NCBI GenBank assembly: GCA_965205055.1
Contig: OZ242030.1
Coordinates: forward strand, 3,782,001 to 3,846,000
DNA: 64,000 bases
Origin: CBDBBY01 sp965205055
GTDB taxonomy: Bacteria; Pseudomonadota; Alphaproteobacteria; Rhodobacterales; Rhodobacteraceae
Direction: 5' to 3'
In this document: piece after piece, positions 26,719 through 34,741 of the stretch
How positions within the stretch are numbered: the first letter of the stretch is position 1
Layout of the letters: the number at the start of each line of letters is the position of its first letter
Program-made: the position numbers and the translations under genes
Notes under the pieces: model-generated
Database searches by the model: none
What the model saw: the letters and a program-made list of their open reading frames with translations, nothing else
Told to the model about the DNA's origin: nothing

Positions 26719-27323
26719 GCAAGCCCCCTGATGGCTCCGACGATACTCTCGGTGTTCCATCGGACGATTCTATCGGCTGCCTGCTTAACCTGAACGGACG
26801 TTTTTTCGCTTCCCCAAGGCTCAATTGCGATTATCGGTTTTGGCGCACGGAAGCCTCTTTCGGCCAAATCTATTTCGATGTTTATCCATTTGCTGTACGT
26901 CGCATAGACTCCGGCCAGAATGAGCACGACACTGCTGTAGCTCATTTGGTTTCGAATCGCTTGCCTTAGCTGCATGTCCGTGTTCGCGCAATGGATCGGA
27001 TCGTCGCGGGGTACCGAGTAGTTGCGGAATTGGAAATAGATCCTGCTATTCAACAAGTCGATCAGTTTTTCATACGCGTCCGAATAACTCCAAGAGTGGC
27101 TGATGAACAAGTGATGGGTTTTCAACGATGATTCCTTTCTCTTAGCTAGAGTAGATCTAATTTTAGCTGAAACACAGTCTGCAGTTTTAAGATAATTTGT
27201 GCATTTGCTTGGAGTGTTTTTGAGGGTGGCATTGGCCTTTTCCCAAAGTGCTCTATGATTTCGTACGTCGGTTTTCACGCCAATTGGAATCTCAGATACT
27301 TTGTATATCTGGCTTAGGTTCAT
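26715..27323 (-). CDS. TIR-domain protein, Thoeris ThsB-like
   Basis: Predicted 202-aa protein. After an N-terminal extension of about 70 residues, the TIR/MTH538-type domain begins at HHLFISHSW (70-78) and continues through SSVVLILAG and SKWINIEIDLAERG, where Glu150 is the candidate catalytic residue, to PIIAIEPWG. ThsB proteins of Thoeris systems use this fold to turn NAD into a cyclic ADP-ribose-type signal after phage infection. The start is set at the ATG 27323 (GGGAGG close upstream); a TTG at 27344 is possible. It is coupled by a 4-nt overlap to the small membrane protein gene. No ThsA gene is present. Confidence 0.82.
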   Translation of the reverse strand: MNLSQIYKVSEIPIGVKTDVRNHRALWEKANATLKNTPSKCTNYLKTADCVSAKIRSTLAKRKESSLKTHHLFISHSWSYSDAYEKLIDLLNSRIYFQFRNYSVPRDDPIHCANTDMQLRQAIRNQMSYSSVVLILAGVYATYSKWINIEIDLAERGFRAPKPIIAIEPWGSEKTSVQVKQAADRIVRWNTESIVGAIRGLA

Positions 27324-27640
27324 CTGCCTCCCAGAATCCTTCAAGTTCCATTCTCACTTCGAACATAATAGCCAACTGATTTCTCACCGCAACCCATTCG
27401 CGCACAGCGTGATCGTCTTTTTTGTGTCTTAACGGCCAAGTAGATCAGCGTCGCCGCCGTCGAAGGACAATGCTGCGTCAAGATCCGACCAACAGCATCG
27501 TTTCAACAACTCGCCGGCGAAGATCAATATCCAAGAGTCCTGCAATCCATGCTGGCCTCTTTGCCTTGCTGGATCAACGACTCATATCCAAGCGGAATTG
27601 GGAATCCTTGATTTTCGATTCCGCTGAATTCAGGTTCGCT
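27324..27640. other. Intergenic region upstream of TIR cassette
   Basis: A 317-bp gap between the 3' end of the DUF2794 gene and the TIR gene, both on the minus strand. It should hold the cassette promoter. No coding frame or repeat was found. Confidence 0.4.
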
Positions 27641-28006
27641 CTAACCGACGAGCCGCAGAAGCTTGCGCTCGAAGAAGCGCATGACGCGTTTCAGGTCGTG
27701 GCCGCGACGCAATATCCGGCCGTCCATGCCGACCACCAGATACATCCCTTGCTTGGATGCAAGATTCGGACGCTTCTCGATCCGATACAGCGGGTGCTCC
27801 GACGTTCTTCGAAAGACCGAAAAAACTGCCGCGTCCTCCAAGTGCGAAATGCCGTAGTCGCGCCATTCGCCGCACGCGACCATCCGACCGTAAGTCGAAA
27901 GAATTATGCCCAGTTCGGATCTGTGGAAACTGACGAGTTTCGGCTGCCCGCCGCCCTTTCCGGATTTCCGCTCGCGACGCGCCGCCAAGAATTCGATTCC
28001 GCTCAT
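27641..28006 (-). CDS. DUF2794 domain-containing protein
   Basis: Predicted 121-aa protein of a small family known mainly from alphaproteobacteria. The signature is HRSELGIILSTYGRMVACG, EWRDYGI, AVFSVFRRTSE and PLYRIEKRP, followed by a basic C-terminus (RGHDLKRVMRFFERK). Function unknown. It is single, divergent from the gamma-glutamyltransferase gene, and useful as a taxonomic marker for the window. Confidence 0.9.
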   Translation of the reverse strand: MSGIEFLAARRERKSGKGGGQPKLVSFHRSELGIILSTYGRMVACGEWRDYGISHLEDAAVFSVFRRTSEHPLYRIEKRPNLASKQGMYLVVGMDGRILRRGHDLKRVMRFFERKLLRLVG

Positions 28007-28198
28007 TGGATCAATTTCGCAAGCATGGAATCAGAATTCAAGCCTTGAAAAGGCAAGTAGGTCGAAATCTCTCCCCGCCCCGTCCGGCTGCCGGTACAAC
28101 GCTCGCCTTGACAAAATCATCTTTGTGGATTGACTCGAACAGTTATCGGATTGATGCGATTTCGTCCGGCAGCAGAACGACAAGGAGTCGATTCGCGA

Positions 28199-29779
28199 AT
28201 GAGAGATTTCCAACTCCCCGGAAGATCGAACGCGTACGCGATGAATGGCATGTGCGCGACCTCCCACCCGCTCGCCGCGAGGACCGCCGTACGGATTCTC
28301 GAAGACGGCGGAAATGCCGTCGATGCCGCGATTGCCGCCGCCGTCTCGCTGGGATTGTGCGAACCTCAATCGACCGGGATTGGAGGCGATTGTTTCGTTC
28401 TGTTGAAACCGCCGGGCGAAGAAAGGATCATCGCTTTGAACGGATCGGGCAAAGCGCCCGCCGGTTGTTCTGCCGAGACTCTTCGGGAAGCGGGGTATGA
28501 CTGCGTTCCGATTGGAGGCGCGGTTCCAGTGACGGTGCCCGGTGCGGTGGATGCATTTTGCACGCTTGCCGAAGACTGGGGGCGCTTGGGACTCGAAGCT
28601 TGTCTGGCTCCGGCTATCGAGTACGCGGAAAACGGCGTTCCCGTAGCGCCTCGGGTCGCCTTCGACTGGGCAATAGCAGCCGACTCGCTCACCGGTGCCG
28701 CAAGGAATTTCTACTTGAATGATGGTCGGGCGTTTCGGCCCGGCGAAGTGTTCCGCGCGCCCGGTCAAGCCGAAGTGCTGCGCCGGATCGTGCGCGAAGG
28801 CCGCCGCGGTTTTTATGAAGGCGAAGTGGCGCAGGACATGGTGGACAGCCTGCGCGCTGCCGGCGGCACTCACACTGAAGAGGACTTTTCGAATTGCGCC
28901 TGCAACTACACCGACCCGATCGCAGGCACTTACAAGGGTCTGGAGGTGGTCGAGCATCCGCCGAACGGGCAGGGCGCGGCGGCGATCCTGCTGCTGAACA
29001 TGCTGGAACAGTTCGATCTTCCGTCGGTTGGGCCTTTCGGGGCGGAACGAGCGCATTTCGAGGCGGAAGCGGCAAAACTCGCGCTGGATGCGAGAGACCG
29101 CTACATTGCGGATCCGGGCGCCTCGGCGAAGCTCTCGTTCTTTCTTTCGAAAAGCAAGGCGAAGGAACTTGCTGCCAAGGTTTACCGCCGCGAGGTTCGT
29201 TCCGATTTGGCGGTTGTTGCGGAAGCGGTGCACAAGGACACTGTGCTCCTGACGGTTGTCGACAAGGACCGAATGGCCGTTTCCTTGATATACTCCGTGT
29301 TTCACAGCTTCGGATCGGGAATGGCTTCCGAGAAGTTCGGAATAAATTTCCACAATCGGGGCGCCGGCTTCAATTTGATCGAGGGGCATCCGAACGAAGC
29401 CGGACCCGGAAAGCGACCCATGCACACGATTCTGCCTGCGATGCTCAAAAGGAACGGCAAGGTCGTGATGCCCTTCGGCGTCATGGGCGGGCAATACCAG
29501 GCGGTCGGGCATGCCAGGCTGATAACGAACATCGCCGACTACGGCATGAATCTTCAGGCGGCATTGGACGGCCCGAGATGCTTCCCTGAGAACGGCAGTC
29601 TGCTGGTCGAACGCGGCTATTCGGAAAAGGTGCGCGATCTATTGCGTTCGTATGGCCATGACGTCGTGGACCCGGAACATCCGATCGGGGGCGGTCAAGC
29701 GATCCATATTGACTACGGCAGCGGAGTGCTGGTCGGCGCTTCGGATTGCCGCAAGGATGGCTGCGCTCTGGGGTATTGA
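28199..29779 (+). CDS. Gamma-glutamyltransferase family protein (Ntn hydrolase)
   Basis: Predicted 526-aa self-processing hydrolase. The large-subunit region has the motif EPQSTGIGGDCF; the processing site is KDTVLLTVVDKD, where the Thr (about residue 348) aligns with the catalytic Thr of E. coli GGT, while the following Thr-His of the classic TTHxSVVD is replaced by Val-Leu. The small-subunit motifs FGSGM and KRPMHTILPA are present. This variant is common in GGT-like proteins that may act on substrates other than glutathione. No signal peptide is seen. The ATG 28199 has AAGGAG about 11 nt upstream; an ATG at 28154 is an alternative. Confidence 0.85.
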   Translation: MRDFQLPGRSNAYAMNGMCATSHPLAARTAVRILEDGGNAVDAAIAAAVSLGLCEPQSTGIGGDCFVLLKPPGEERIIALNGSGKAPAGCSAETLREAGYDCVPIGGAVPVTVPGAVDAFCTLAEDWGRLGLEACLAPAIEYAENGVPVAPRVAFDWAIAADSLTGAARNFYLNDGRAFRPGEVFRAPGQAEVLRRIVREGRRGFYEGEVAQDMVDSLRAAGGTHTEEDFSNCACNYTDPIAGTYKGLEVVEHPPNGQGAAAILLLNMLEQFDLPSVGPFGAERAHFEAEAAKLALDARDRYIADPGASAKLSFFLSKSKAKELAAKVYRREVRSDLAVVAEAVHKDTVLLTVVDKDRMAVSLIYSVFHSFGSGMASEKFGINFHNRGAGFNLIEGHPNEAGPGKRPMHTILPAMLKRNGKVVMPFGVMGGQYQAVGHARLITNIADYGMNLQAALDGPRCFPENGSLLVERGYSEKVRDLLRSYGHDVVDPEHPIGGGQAIHIDYGSGVLVGASDCRKDGCALGY

Positions 29780-29781
29780 GT

Positions 29782-29800
29782 TCTCGGTGAACCGAGATTT
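29782..29800 (+). terminator. Short hairpin after gamma-glutamyltransferase gene
   Basis: TCTCGGT (29782-29788) pairs with ACCGAGA (29791-29797), effectively a 6-bp stem with a TGAA loop, followed by TTT. It lies 2 nt after the stop codon. It is a weak but plausible intrinsic terminator. Confidence 0.45.
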
Positions 29801-29823
29801 GGCTGCCGGGTTGCTTCGGCCGT

Positions 29824-30174
29824 TCAGTTCAATCTCGGTTCGAATTCGTACTTGCCGTCGGAAAGCTTGCCGAAAATGGAGCTTACGCCCGGGTGGTTCA
29901 GCGGCTTGCCCGAATCATCCAGAACGAGGTTCTGCTCCGACACGTAAGCTACATAGTAAGCTTGTTCGTTTTCGGCCAGCAGATGGTAGAAGGGCTGCTC
30001 CTTTGCCGGCCTGATGTCTTCAGGAATGGACTCCCACCATGTCTCGGTATTCGAAAATTCCGGGTCCACATCGAAAACGACGCCCCGGAAGGGAAACTTC
30101 CGGTGACGCACGATCTGTCCGATATTGAACTTCGCTTGCGTGTTGAGCATGAACATGTTCCGGTCTGAGTGCAT
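29824..30174 (-). CDS. hspQ: Heat shock protein HspQ
   Basis: Predicted 116-aa protein. HspQ binds DnaA and acts as a specificity-enhancing factor for the Lon protease in E. coli. The signature AKFNIGQIVRHRKFPFRGVVFDVDPEF-like region (given here in parts: FNIGQIVRHR, PFRGVVFDVDP) lies near residues 15-40, followed by EQPFYHLLAEN and YVSEQNLV. The start could be 30174, 30156 or 30150; most homologues begin shortly before AKF. GGGAAAAG lies just before 30174. Confidence 0.9.
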   Translation of the reverse strand: MHSDRNMFMLNTQAKFNIGQIVRHRKFPFRGVVFDVDPEFSNTETWWESIPEDIRPAKEQPFYHLLAENEQAYYVAYVSEQNLVLDDSGKPLNHPGVSSIFGKLSDGKYEFEPRLN

Positions 30175-30332
30175 CTTTTCCCGGTGGCCGAACCGAATGT
30201 AAGGATAAACTCGCGAGAATTCAACATTCGTAGCGGATCGGTATGGATGTGGCGATATCCCGCCCGATTCGGCTGTTTCTGCAGTGAATTATAGGTTTTG
30301 CAGACCGGGGTTGCCAACAGGATTGCATCGGC

Positions 30333-30470
30333 GGGTGCATTCCATATTTTTGGCCCGGTGAAGATTTCTGGTCCAAGGTTGTTTTTGAAACAGCATGCGA
30401 CGGCGGACGGTTGGCTTTGGCTTTCGACCGGCGGCATCCCGTGTGACCAAAAATATGGGATGCGTCCTGC
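30333..30470. repeat. MITE-like inverted-repeat element, family A copy 2
   Basis: The left end GGGTGCATTCCATATTTTTG (from 30333) is inverted at the right end as GACCAAAAATATGGGATGCG (from 30445). The interior read on the minus strand (GGATGCCGCCGGTCGAAAGC ... AACAACC) closely matches the interior of the copy at 55237-55404. It sits in the gap between hspQ and rnd, which otherwise shows nothing. Confidence 0.85.
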
Positions 30471-30518
30471 ACCGGTTCGATCAGTCGGCGATCTCAGTTC
30501 GAGTCGGCGATCTCAAGG

Positions 30519-31130
30519 TCAGTGAGCAAAAATGTCTTGGCCTGCCCAGCCCTCCAGATCAAGGCGCGCTCTGGTCGGCAGGAACTTGAAGCAGGCGTTC
30601 GCGAGGTCTTCGCGACCCTCGCGGGCCAGCCTCTGGTCCAGCACTTGCTTCACACGATGCAAATGCAAAACATCGGATGCAGCATAAACGAGTTGTTCGT
30701 CCGTCAAGCTTTCGGCGCCCCAATCGGACGATTGCCGCTCCTTGCTGAGTTCGAGCTCCAAGCAATCGAGCAGAAGCGCTTTCAATCCATGCTGATTGGT
30801 GTACGTCCGTGTGAGTCGCGACGCGATTTTCGTGCAGTAAACCGGGCGTGCCATGACGCCGAATCGATTCATTAGGGCGGCCAGATCGAACCTTGCGAAG
30901 TGAAACAGCTTCACTACCTTTTCGTCCGTGAGAATTCTGACAAGATTGGGCGCGTTGGCCGTATTCGACCTGAGCTGAACGATTTCCGCCTTGCCGTCTC
31001 CGTTGGACAGCTGGACAAGGCAGAGGCGATCCCTCGCATGGTCAAGTCCCATGGTTTCGGTGTCCACGGCGACGACTTCGTTCGGAACGAAGTCATCAGG
31101 GAGATCATCGATATGAAGTCGGTAGGTCAA
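30519..31130 (-). CDS. rnd: Ribonuclease D (short form)
   Basis: Predicted 203-aa 3'-5' exoribonuclease of the DEDDy family. The first acidic motif is VAVDTETMGL (about residues 19-28), the second HFARFDLAAL and the third YAASDVLHLH, which contains the Tyr and Asp of motif III. The protein consists of the exonuclease domain only, without HRDC domains, as is usual in alphaproteobacteria. The start is a TTG at 31130 with ACGGAA upstream; homologues begin with a similar MTYxLHxxDLP, which supports it. It likely matures tRNA and other small RNAs. Confidence 0.92.
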   Translation of the reverse strand: MTYRLHIDDLPDDFVPNEVVAVDTETMGLDHARDRLCLVQLSNGDGKAEIVQLRSNTANAPNLVRILTDEKVVKLFHFARFDLAALMNRFGVMARPVYCTKIASRLTRTYTNQHGLKALLLDCLELELSKERQSSDWGAESLTDEQLVYAASDVLHLHRVKQVLDQRLAREGREDLANACFKFLPTRARLDLEGWAGQDIFAH

Positions 31131-31230
31131 TTCCGTCGAAATTTCTGTTCATTGCGGATTTCGGGCCTAAACCACAATTGCGAGGCGCATACAATTCCGC
31201 AATGGCGCGCCGAGCGGATGCGGTCAATGT

Positions 31231-31695
31231 TCAAATAAGGCCCGCCTCATAATCCATTCGAGCCAATTCGCTCAATGCGTTTGACCGGATTTCATCGCGC
31301 TTCTCCTTGTAGGCGAACAGATCGTTGGCGCGGACGCGGCGGTGCCGCCCAGTTTTGACGTGGGGGATTTCACCATCGTCAAGAAGCTTCACAAGGTATG
31401 GCCGGGAAACGTTCAAGAGGTCGGCGGCTTTTTGAGTCGTCAATTCTGAATCGATAGGTATCGTTAGAAAGCCTCGACCGCTCGACACAAGTTCCAGCAC
31501 ATTGAGCAAGGATGAAGTCACCGCAGGCAAAAGTGTCAAATTTTGCACTTCTCCATCATCCATCGAAACAGACAGCGTCGAAGATCCATCCTCCTCGACC
31601 CGGGAAGCGACAATTTTCCTAAGCTGTTCAGCGTTCTCGCTCTCGACTTTGTCTGGCAAACGATCACAGAACGCCTTTTTCGTCTGGTTGGCCAT
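31231..31695 (-). CDS. Helix-turn-helix (excisionase-type) protein, antitoxin-like
   Basis: Predicted 154-aa DNA-binding protein. Residues about 84-130 form an excisionase/MerR-type helix-turn-helix: LTTQKAADLLNVSRPYLVKL, then GEIPHVKTGRHRRV and DLFAYKEKR. The N-terminal half is acidic. Proteins of this layout are normally the antitoxin upstream of a PIN-domain toxin gene, but no PIN gene follows; rnd comes next. It is therefore an orphan antitoxin or a stand-alone regulator. The ATG 31695 has AAGGA at good spacing. Confidence 0.8.
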   Translation of the reverse strand: MANQTKKAFCDRLPDKVESENAEQLRKIVASRVEEDGSSTLSVSMDDGEVQNLTLLPAVTSSLLNVLELVSSGRGFLTIPIDSELTTQKAADLLNVSRPYLVKLLDDGEIPHVKTGRHRRVRANDLFAYKEKRDEIRSNALSELARMDYEAGLI

Positions 31696-32182
31696 CGTGA
31701 TTTCCTTGTTTTCCCTCGTCCGGGGCATAGGGAAGTCATTTTTGAAACAATCGAAATATTCAAAATATTCGAATCGCGCAAGGCGGTGCAAATGCGAACA
31801 TTCATAGCGGCTGGACTGGGAACCCCGGAGGCTTTCGAGGTGAATCGAAACGCGCAATTGCGTCGCGGGGCCGGGTCCGCGCATCTCCGTGCGGGCCGGC
31901 GGAACGAAGGGGTCCCGGTTGGAAGGGCCGAACCAGCGCAAGCGCTCGACCGGCGCGAGGAGTTGGACAAGGAAAACCCATTTCAAAGAGGGGCATCCAC
32001 ACGAGATGACCGCAACTGCCGCCAAGATTGGCTTGAAAACCGGCGGGATGTTTCAATAGTGTGGGCTGTGCCGTTTTTGTGAAATTTGACAATTCTGCGT
32101 GAACACTGAAAAGACCTGTTGGAATCACTGCTCCCGATACAGAAGTTGAGACGAGCCACAGTTCGCAGTTGGAGGAATTCAA
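31696..32182. other. Divergent intergenic region, no gene seen
   Basis: A 487-bp region between the antitoxin-like gene and the first response regulator, holding promoters for both directions. The segment 31740-31780 is AT-rich (ATTCAAAATATTCGAA is nearly palindromic and could be an operator). No coding frame was supported. Confidence 0.4.
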
Positions 32183-32926
32183 ATGCAAGAAGTCTATGAT
32201 GAAGCAGAGAAAATAAAGGCCGACGTCACGGTTTTGATCGTTGAGGACGAGGACATGCAGCGCGAAAGCATCGCGCGGCAACTCAAAGGCGACCAGAATT
32301 TCGCTGATTTCAAGATCGTCGAAGTCATGGAGGCCGCGAACTCGCAGAGCGCCGAAGCTGCGATCAACTCAGCGGCGCCGAACCTGGTTCTTCTCGACTG
32401 CCATTTGAAGAATTCGGAGCTGCAAGGCGAAGAGCTGTGCGAAAAGCTCCGAAGCGACGGCTTCTCAAGGCCCATCATCATGCTGACGGCCGTCAACATA
32501 AAGCCGGAAGACGAAGGCTCCAGCCTGAGAAAGGGTGCGAACGACTACCTCCGGAAGCCGTTCAACATGGGCGTTCTCATGGAGCGGATAAACAAGCAGC
32601 TGGTTCTTTACGAAAAGTCCGAAGACGCCGAGTTCAGGATCGGGGAGTTCCTTTTCAAGCCGGCCAAGAACTGGCTTGATCATCCCGCCAAAGGTCGAAC
32701 GCCGCTTACGGCGATGGAAACCGGAATCCTGAAGTTCCTCTACAAGGCGAGAGGGCAGGTGGTCGCGAAGCCGGTCCTGCTAAAGAGAGTCTGGAATTAC
32801 AGCCCGAAGGTCACGACGCACACGCTGGAGACGCACATCTACAGGCTGCGGCAGAAGATTGAAGTCGATCCGAAGAATCCTGCGCTGATTCTGACGAGTT
32901 CGGGCGGCTACAGGCTTGCTTGCTGA
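32183..32926 (+). CDS. OmpR-family response regulator
   Basis: Predicted 247-aa two-component regulator. The receiver domain (about 14-135) shows the acidic pocket VEDED (20-24), phosphoacceptor Asp72 in LLDCHLKN, Thr102 in MLTAV and Lys125 in YLRKPF. The winged-helix DNA-binding domain covers about 150-247, ending TSSGGYRLAC, with the recognition-helix region THTLETHIYRLRQKI. GGAGG lies 8 nt upstream of the ATG. No histidine kinase is nearby. It is followed 153 nt later by a second regulator with the same DNA-binding type. Confidence 0.92.
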   Translation: MQEVYDEAEKIKADVTVLIVEDEDMQRESIARQLKGDQNFADFKIVEVMEAANSQSAEAAINSAAPNLVLLDCHLKNSELQGEELCEKLRSDGFSRPIIMLTAVNIKPEDEGSSLRKGANDYLRKPFNMGVLMERINKQLVLYEKSEDAEFRIGEFLFKPAKNWLDHPAKGRTPLTAMETGILKFLYKARGQVVAKPVLLKRVWNYSPKVTTHTLETHIYRLRQKIEVDPKNPALILTSSGGYRLAC

Positions 32927-33079
32927 ATGAATTTCCGGTCCGGCCGGACGGCGGCGCGCCGGGTCGGAATCGGTTTTGATGCCGGAAAAGGCCGGGGTCC
33001 GAGCGCGGCCCGGCGCCGGTTGCCGCGAAGCTGAAGCTTCCGGGCAGATCTCGCGAAACAGGCGGGAGGCGAAAGGCGG

Positions 33080-33766
33080 ATGTCGTCAGGCAGGACCGTG
33101 CTTGTCGTCGGCAACGACGACTTTGAACTCGAGTCGATTCAGGCATTGCTTTCGCAGTCCGGGGAATTCGAGGCCAAGAAGGCCGGTGGCTCCGAAGCTT
33201 CGGGCGCTATAGCCGAATCTCAAGTCGATGTCGTCATTTGCGACTTGGACTCGATGGCTGCCGCGGATTTGAATGCGATCCGGAGTGCCGCCGCCGCGAG
33301 CGGCTCCGAATGCTTGCTCATCGCGGGGAACGAAATTGAATCCGATGATTCTCCGGAATTGATTTCGACTCCTGATCTCGCCGCTCATGCATCCAAACCG
33401 GTTGCCGTAAGGGAGTTGATCGGCCAGATTGAGTTTCTGCTCGACCGGGCCTCCCGCCGGTCTCCCTCGGATGTCCGGTTCGGCCCTTTCGAGCTTGTCC
33501 AAGGAGCCAAACTGCGACGCTTGGACGATGGGAGCGAGATTTTCCTGACCGACAAGGAAGCGGCGCTTCTGCGGCTGCTCTTGTCGGCAGACGGCGGGTT
33601 CGCGACGAGCAGGGACCTGATGGCCGACGTATGGGGCTACCACGAATCGGCGAATTCCCACACGCTGCAGACGCATATTTACAGTTTGCGACGAAAGCTG
33701 GAGACGGATCCGAACACCCCGCAACTGCTTGTGACCGAAAAGGGAGGCTACCGCCTCGCCCGGTGA
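33080..33766 (+). CDS. OmpR-type regulator with degenerate receiver domain
   Basis: Predicted 228-aa protein. The C-terminal winged helix (about 130-228) is intact and closely resembles the neighbour: SHTLQTHIYSLRRKLE and TEKGGYRLAR. The receiver half is diverged: the acidic pocket is GNDD rather than xDDD, Asp55 or Asp57 could be the acceptor (ICDLDS), the switch Thr is replaced by Ala82, and Lys106 remains. It may work without phosphorylation. The tandem arrangement suggests an old duplication and possibly joint control of one regulon. Confidence 0.87.
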   Translation: MSSGRTVLVVGNDDFELESIQALLSQSGEFEAKKAGGSEASGAIAESQVDVVICDLDSMAAADLNAIRSAAAASGSECLLIAGNEIESDDSPELISTPDLAAHASKPVAVRELIGQIEFLLDRASRRSPSDVRFGPFELVQGAKLRRLDDGSEIFLTDKEAALLRLLLSADGGFATSRDLMADVWGYHESANSHTLQTHIYSLRRKLETDPNTPQLLVTEKGGYRLAR

Positions 33767-33880
33767 CGCTCTGCGCGGCAACTCGCGGGATTGCGGCCCG
33801 GTGCCGACTTAGCATTGCGCCGGCGTGCAACTTTTGGCACGAGCGCATTTTCAAAACTGCTTCAATCGGGACGCAATCCA

Positions 33881-34669
33881 ATGAATTTCAAAATCGCGAC
33901 TTGGAACGTCAATTCGGTCCGCCTTCGGGGCGACATCATTGAAAGGCTGCTTCGCGAAGAGAGGCCGGATGTTCTTTGCTTGCAAGAACTTAAATGCCAA
34001 GACGAGTTTTTTCCGCTTCGGAGCTTCAAGGAATGCGGCTACGAGCATTCGGCAGTCCGAGGCCAGAAGAGCTACAACGGCGTCGCAATAATTTCTCGCC
34101 TTCCCATTCAGGACGAGGGCTCGCTGGACTTGCTGGAAAACTCCGAAGCGCGCCACGTCGCCGCGAGTCTGCCGAACGGCGTCAGGATAGAGAACTTCTA
34201 CGTCCCGGCAGGCGGAGATGTCCCTGATCGGGAAGCCAATCGGAAATTCGCGGACAAGCTGGACTTCTTGGCCGCGATGCGGAGCTGGTCGCGAGCCTCC
34301 AAGCCTGAAAGATCGATTCTGGTCGGCGACCTGAATGTGGCTCCGCTGGAGGACGACGTCTGGTCGCACAAGCAACTGATCAATGTGGTCAGCCACACTC
34401 CCGTGGAAGTCGATCACTTGAACGAATTGACGGCGGCCGGTCCTTGGATCGATGTGGTGCGGAAAGGCATCCCGGACGGTAAATTGTACTCTTGGTGGTC
34501 TTACCGCGCCCGGGATTGGAGCCTCTCGGACCGAGGACGGCGGCTTGACCATATCTGGGCCACATCCGATCTGGCGGACTTCAGCCGGAACCCGCGGGTT
34601 CGGAAGGATGCGAGAGGCTGGGACCGACCGTCCGATCACGCGCCGGTGCTGGCGGAATTCGAATTTTGA
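33881..34669 (+). CDS. xthA: Exodeoxyribonuclease III
   Basis: Predicted 262-aa AP endonuclease/3'-5' exonuclease for base-excision repair. Motifs in order: ATWNVNSVR (residues 6-14), LQELKCQ with the metal-binding Glu, GDLNVAPLEDDVW, and SDHAPVLAEFEF at the C-terminus with the catalytic Asp-His. Length is normal for the family. The start at 33881 matches homologues (MNFKIATWN); a longer upstream frame is rejected. Confidence 0.95.
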   Translation: MNFKIATWNVNSVRLRGDIIERLLREERPDVLCLQELKCQDEFFPLRSFKECGYEHSAVRGQKSYNGVAIISRLPIQDEGSLDLLENSEARHVAASLPNGVRIENFYVPAGGDVPDREANRKFADKLDFLAAMRSWSRASKPERSILVGDLNVAPLEDDVWSHKQLINVVSHTPVEVDHLNELTAAGPWIDVVRKGIPDGKLYSWWSYRARDWSLSDRGRRLDHIWATSDLADFSRNPRVRKDARGWDRPSDHAPVLAEFEF

Positions 34670-34741
34670 CGCCGGTCTTGGAAATCCGTCTCGGTTTTCC
34701 ATATATTCGTCTGGCAAATTGATCGCAGCAGGGTGCCGGAC

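Noticed and set aside
27422..28048. 208-codon plus-strand frame over the DUF2794 gene
   Set aside because: It is antisense to the DUF2794 gene, which carries a clear family signature on the minus strand.
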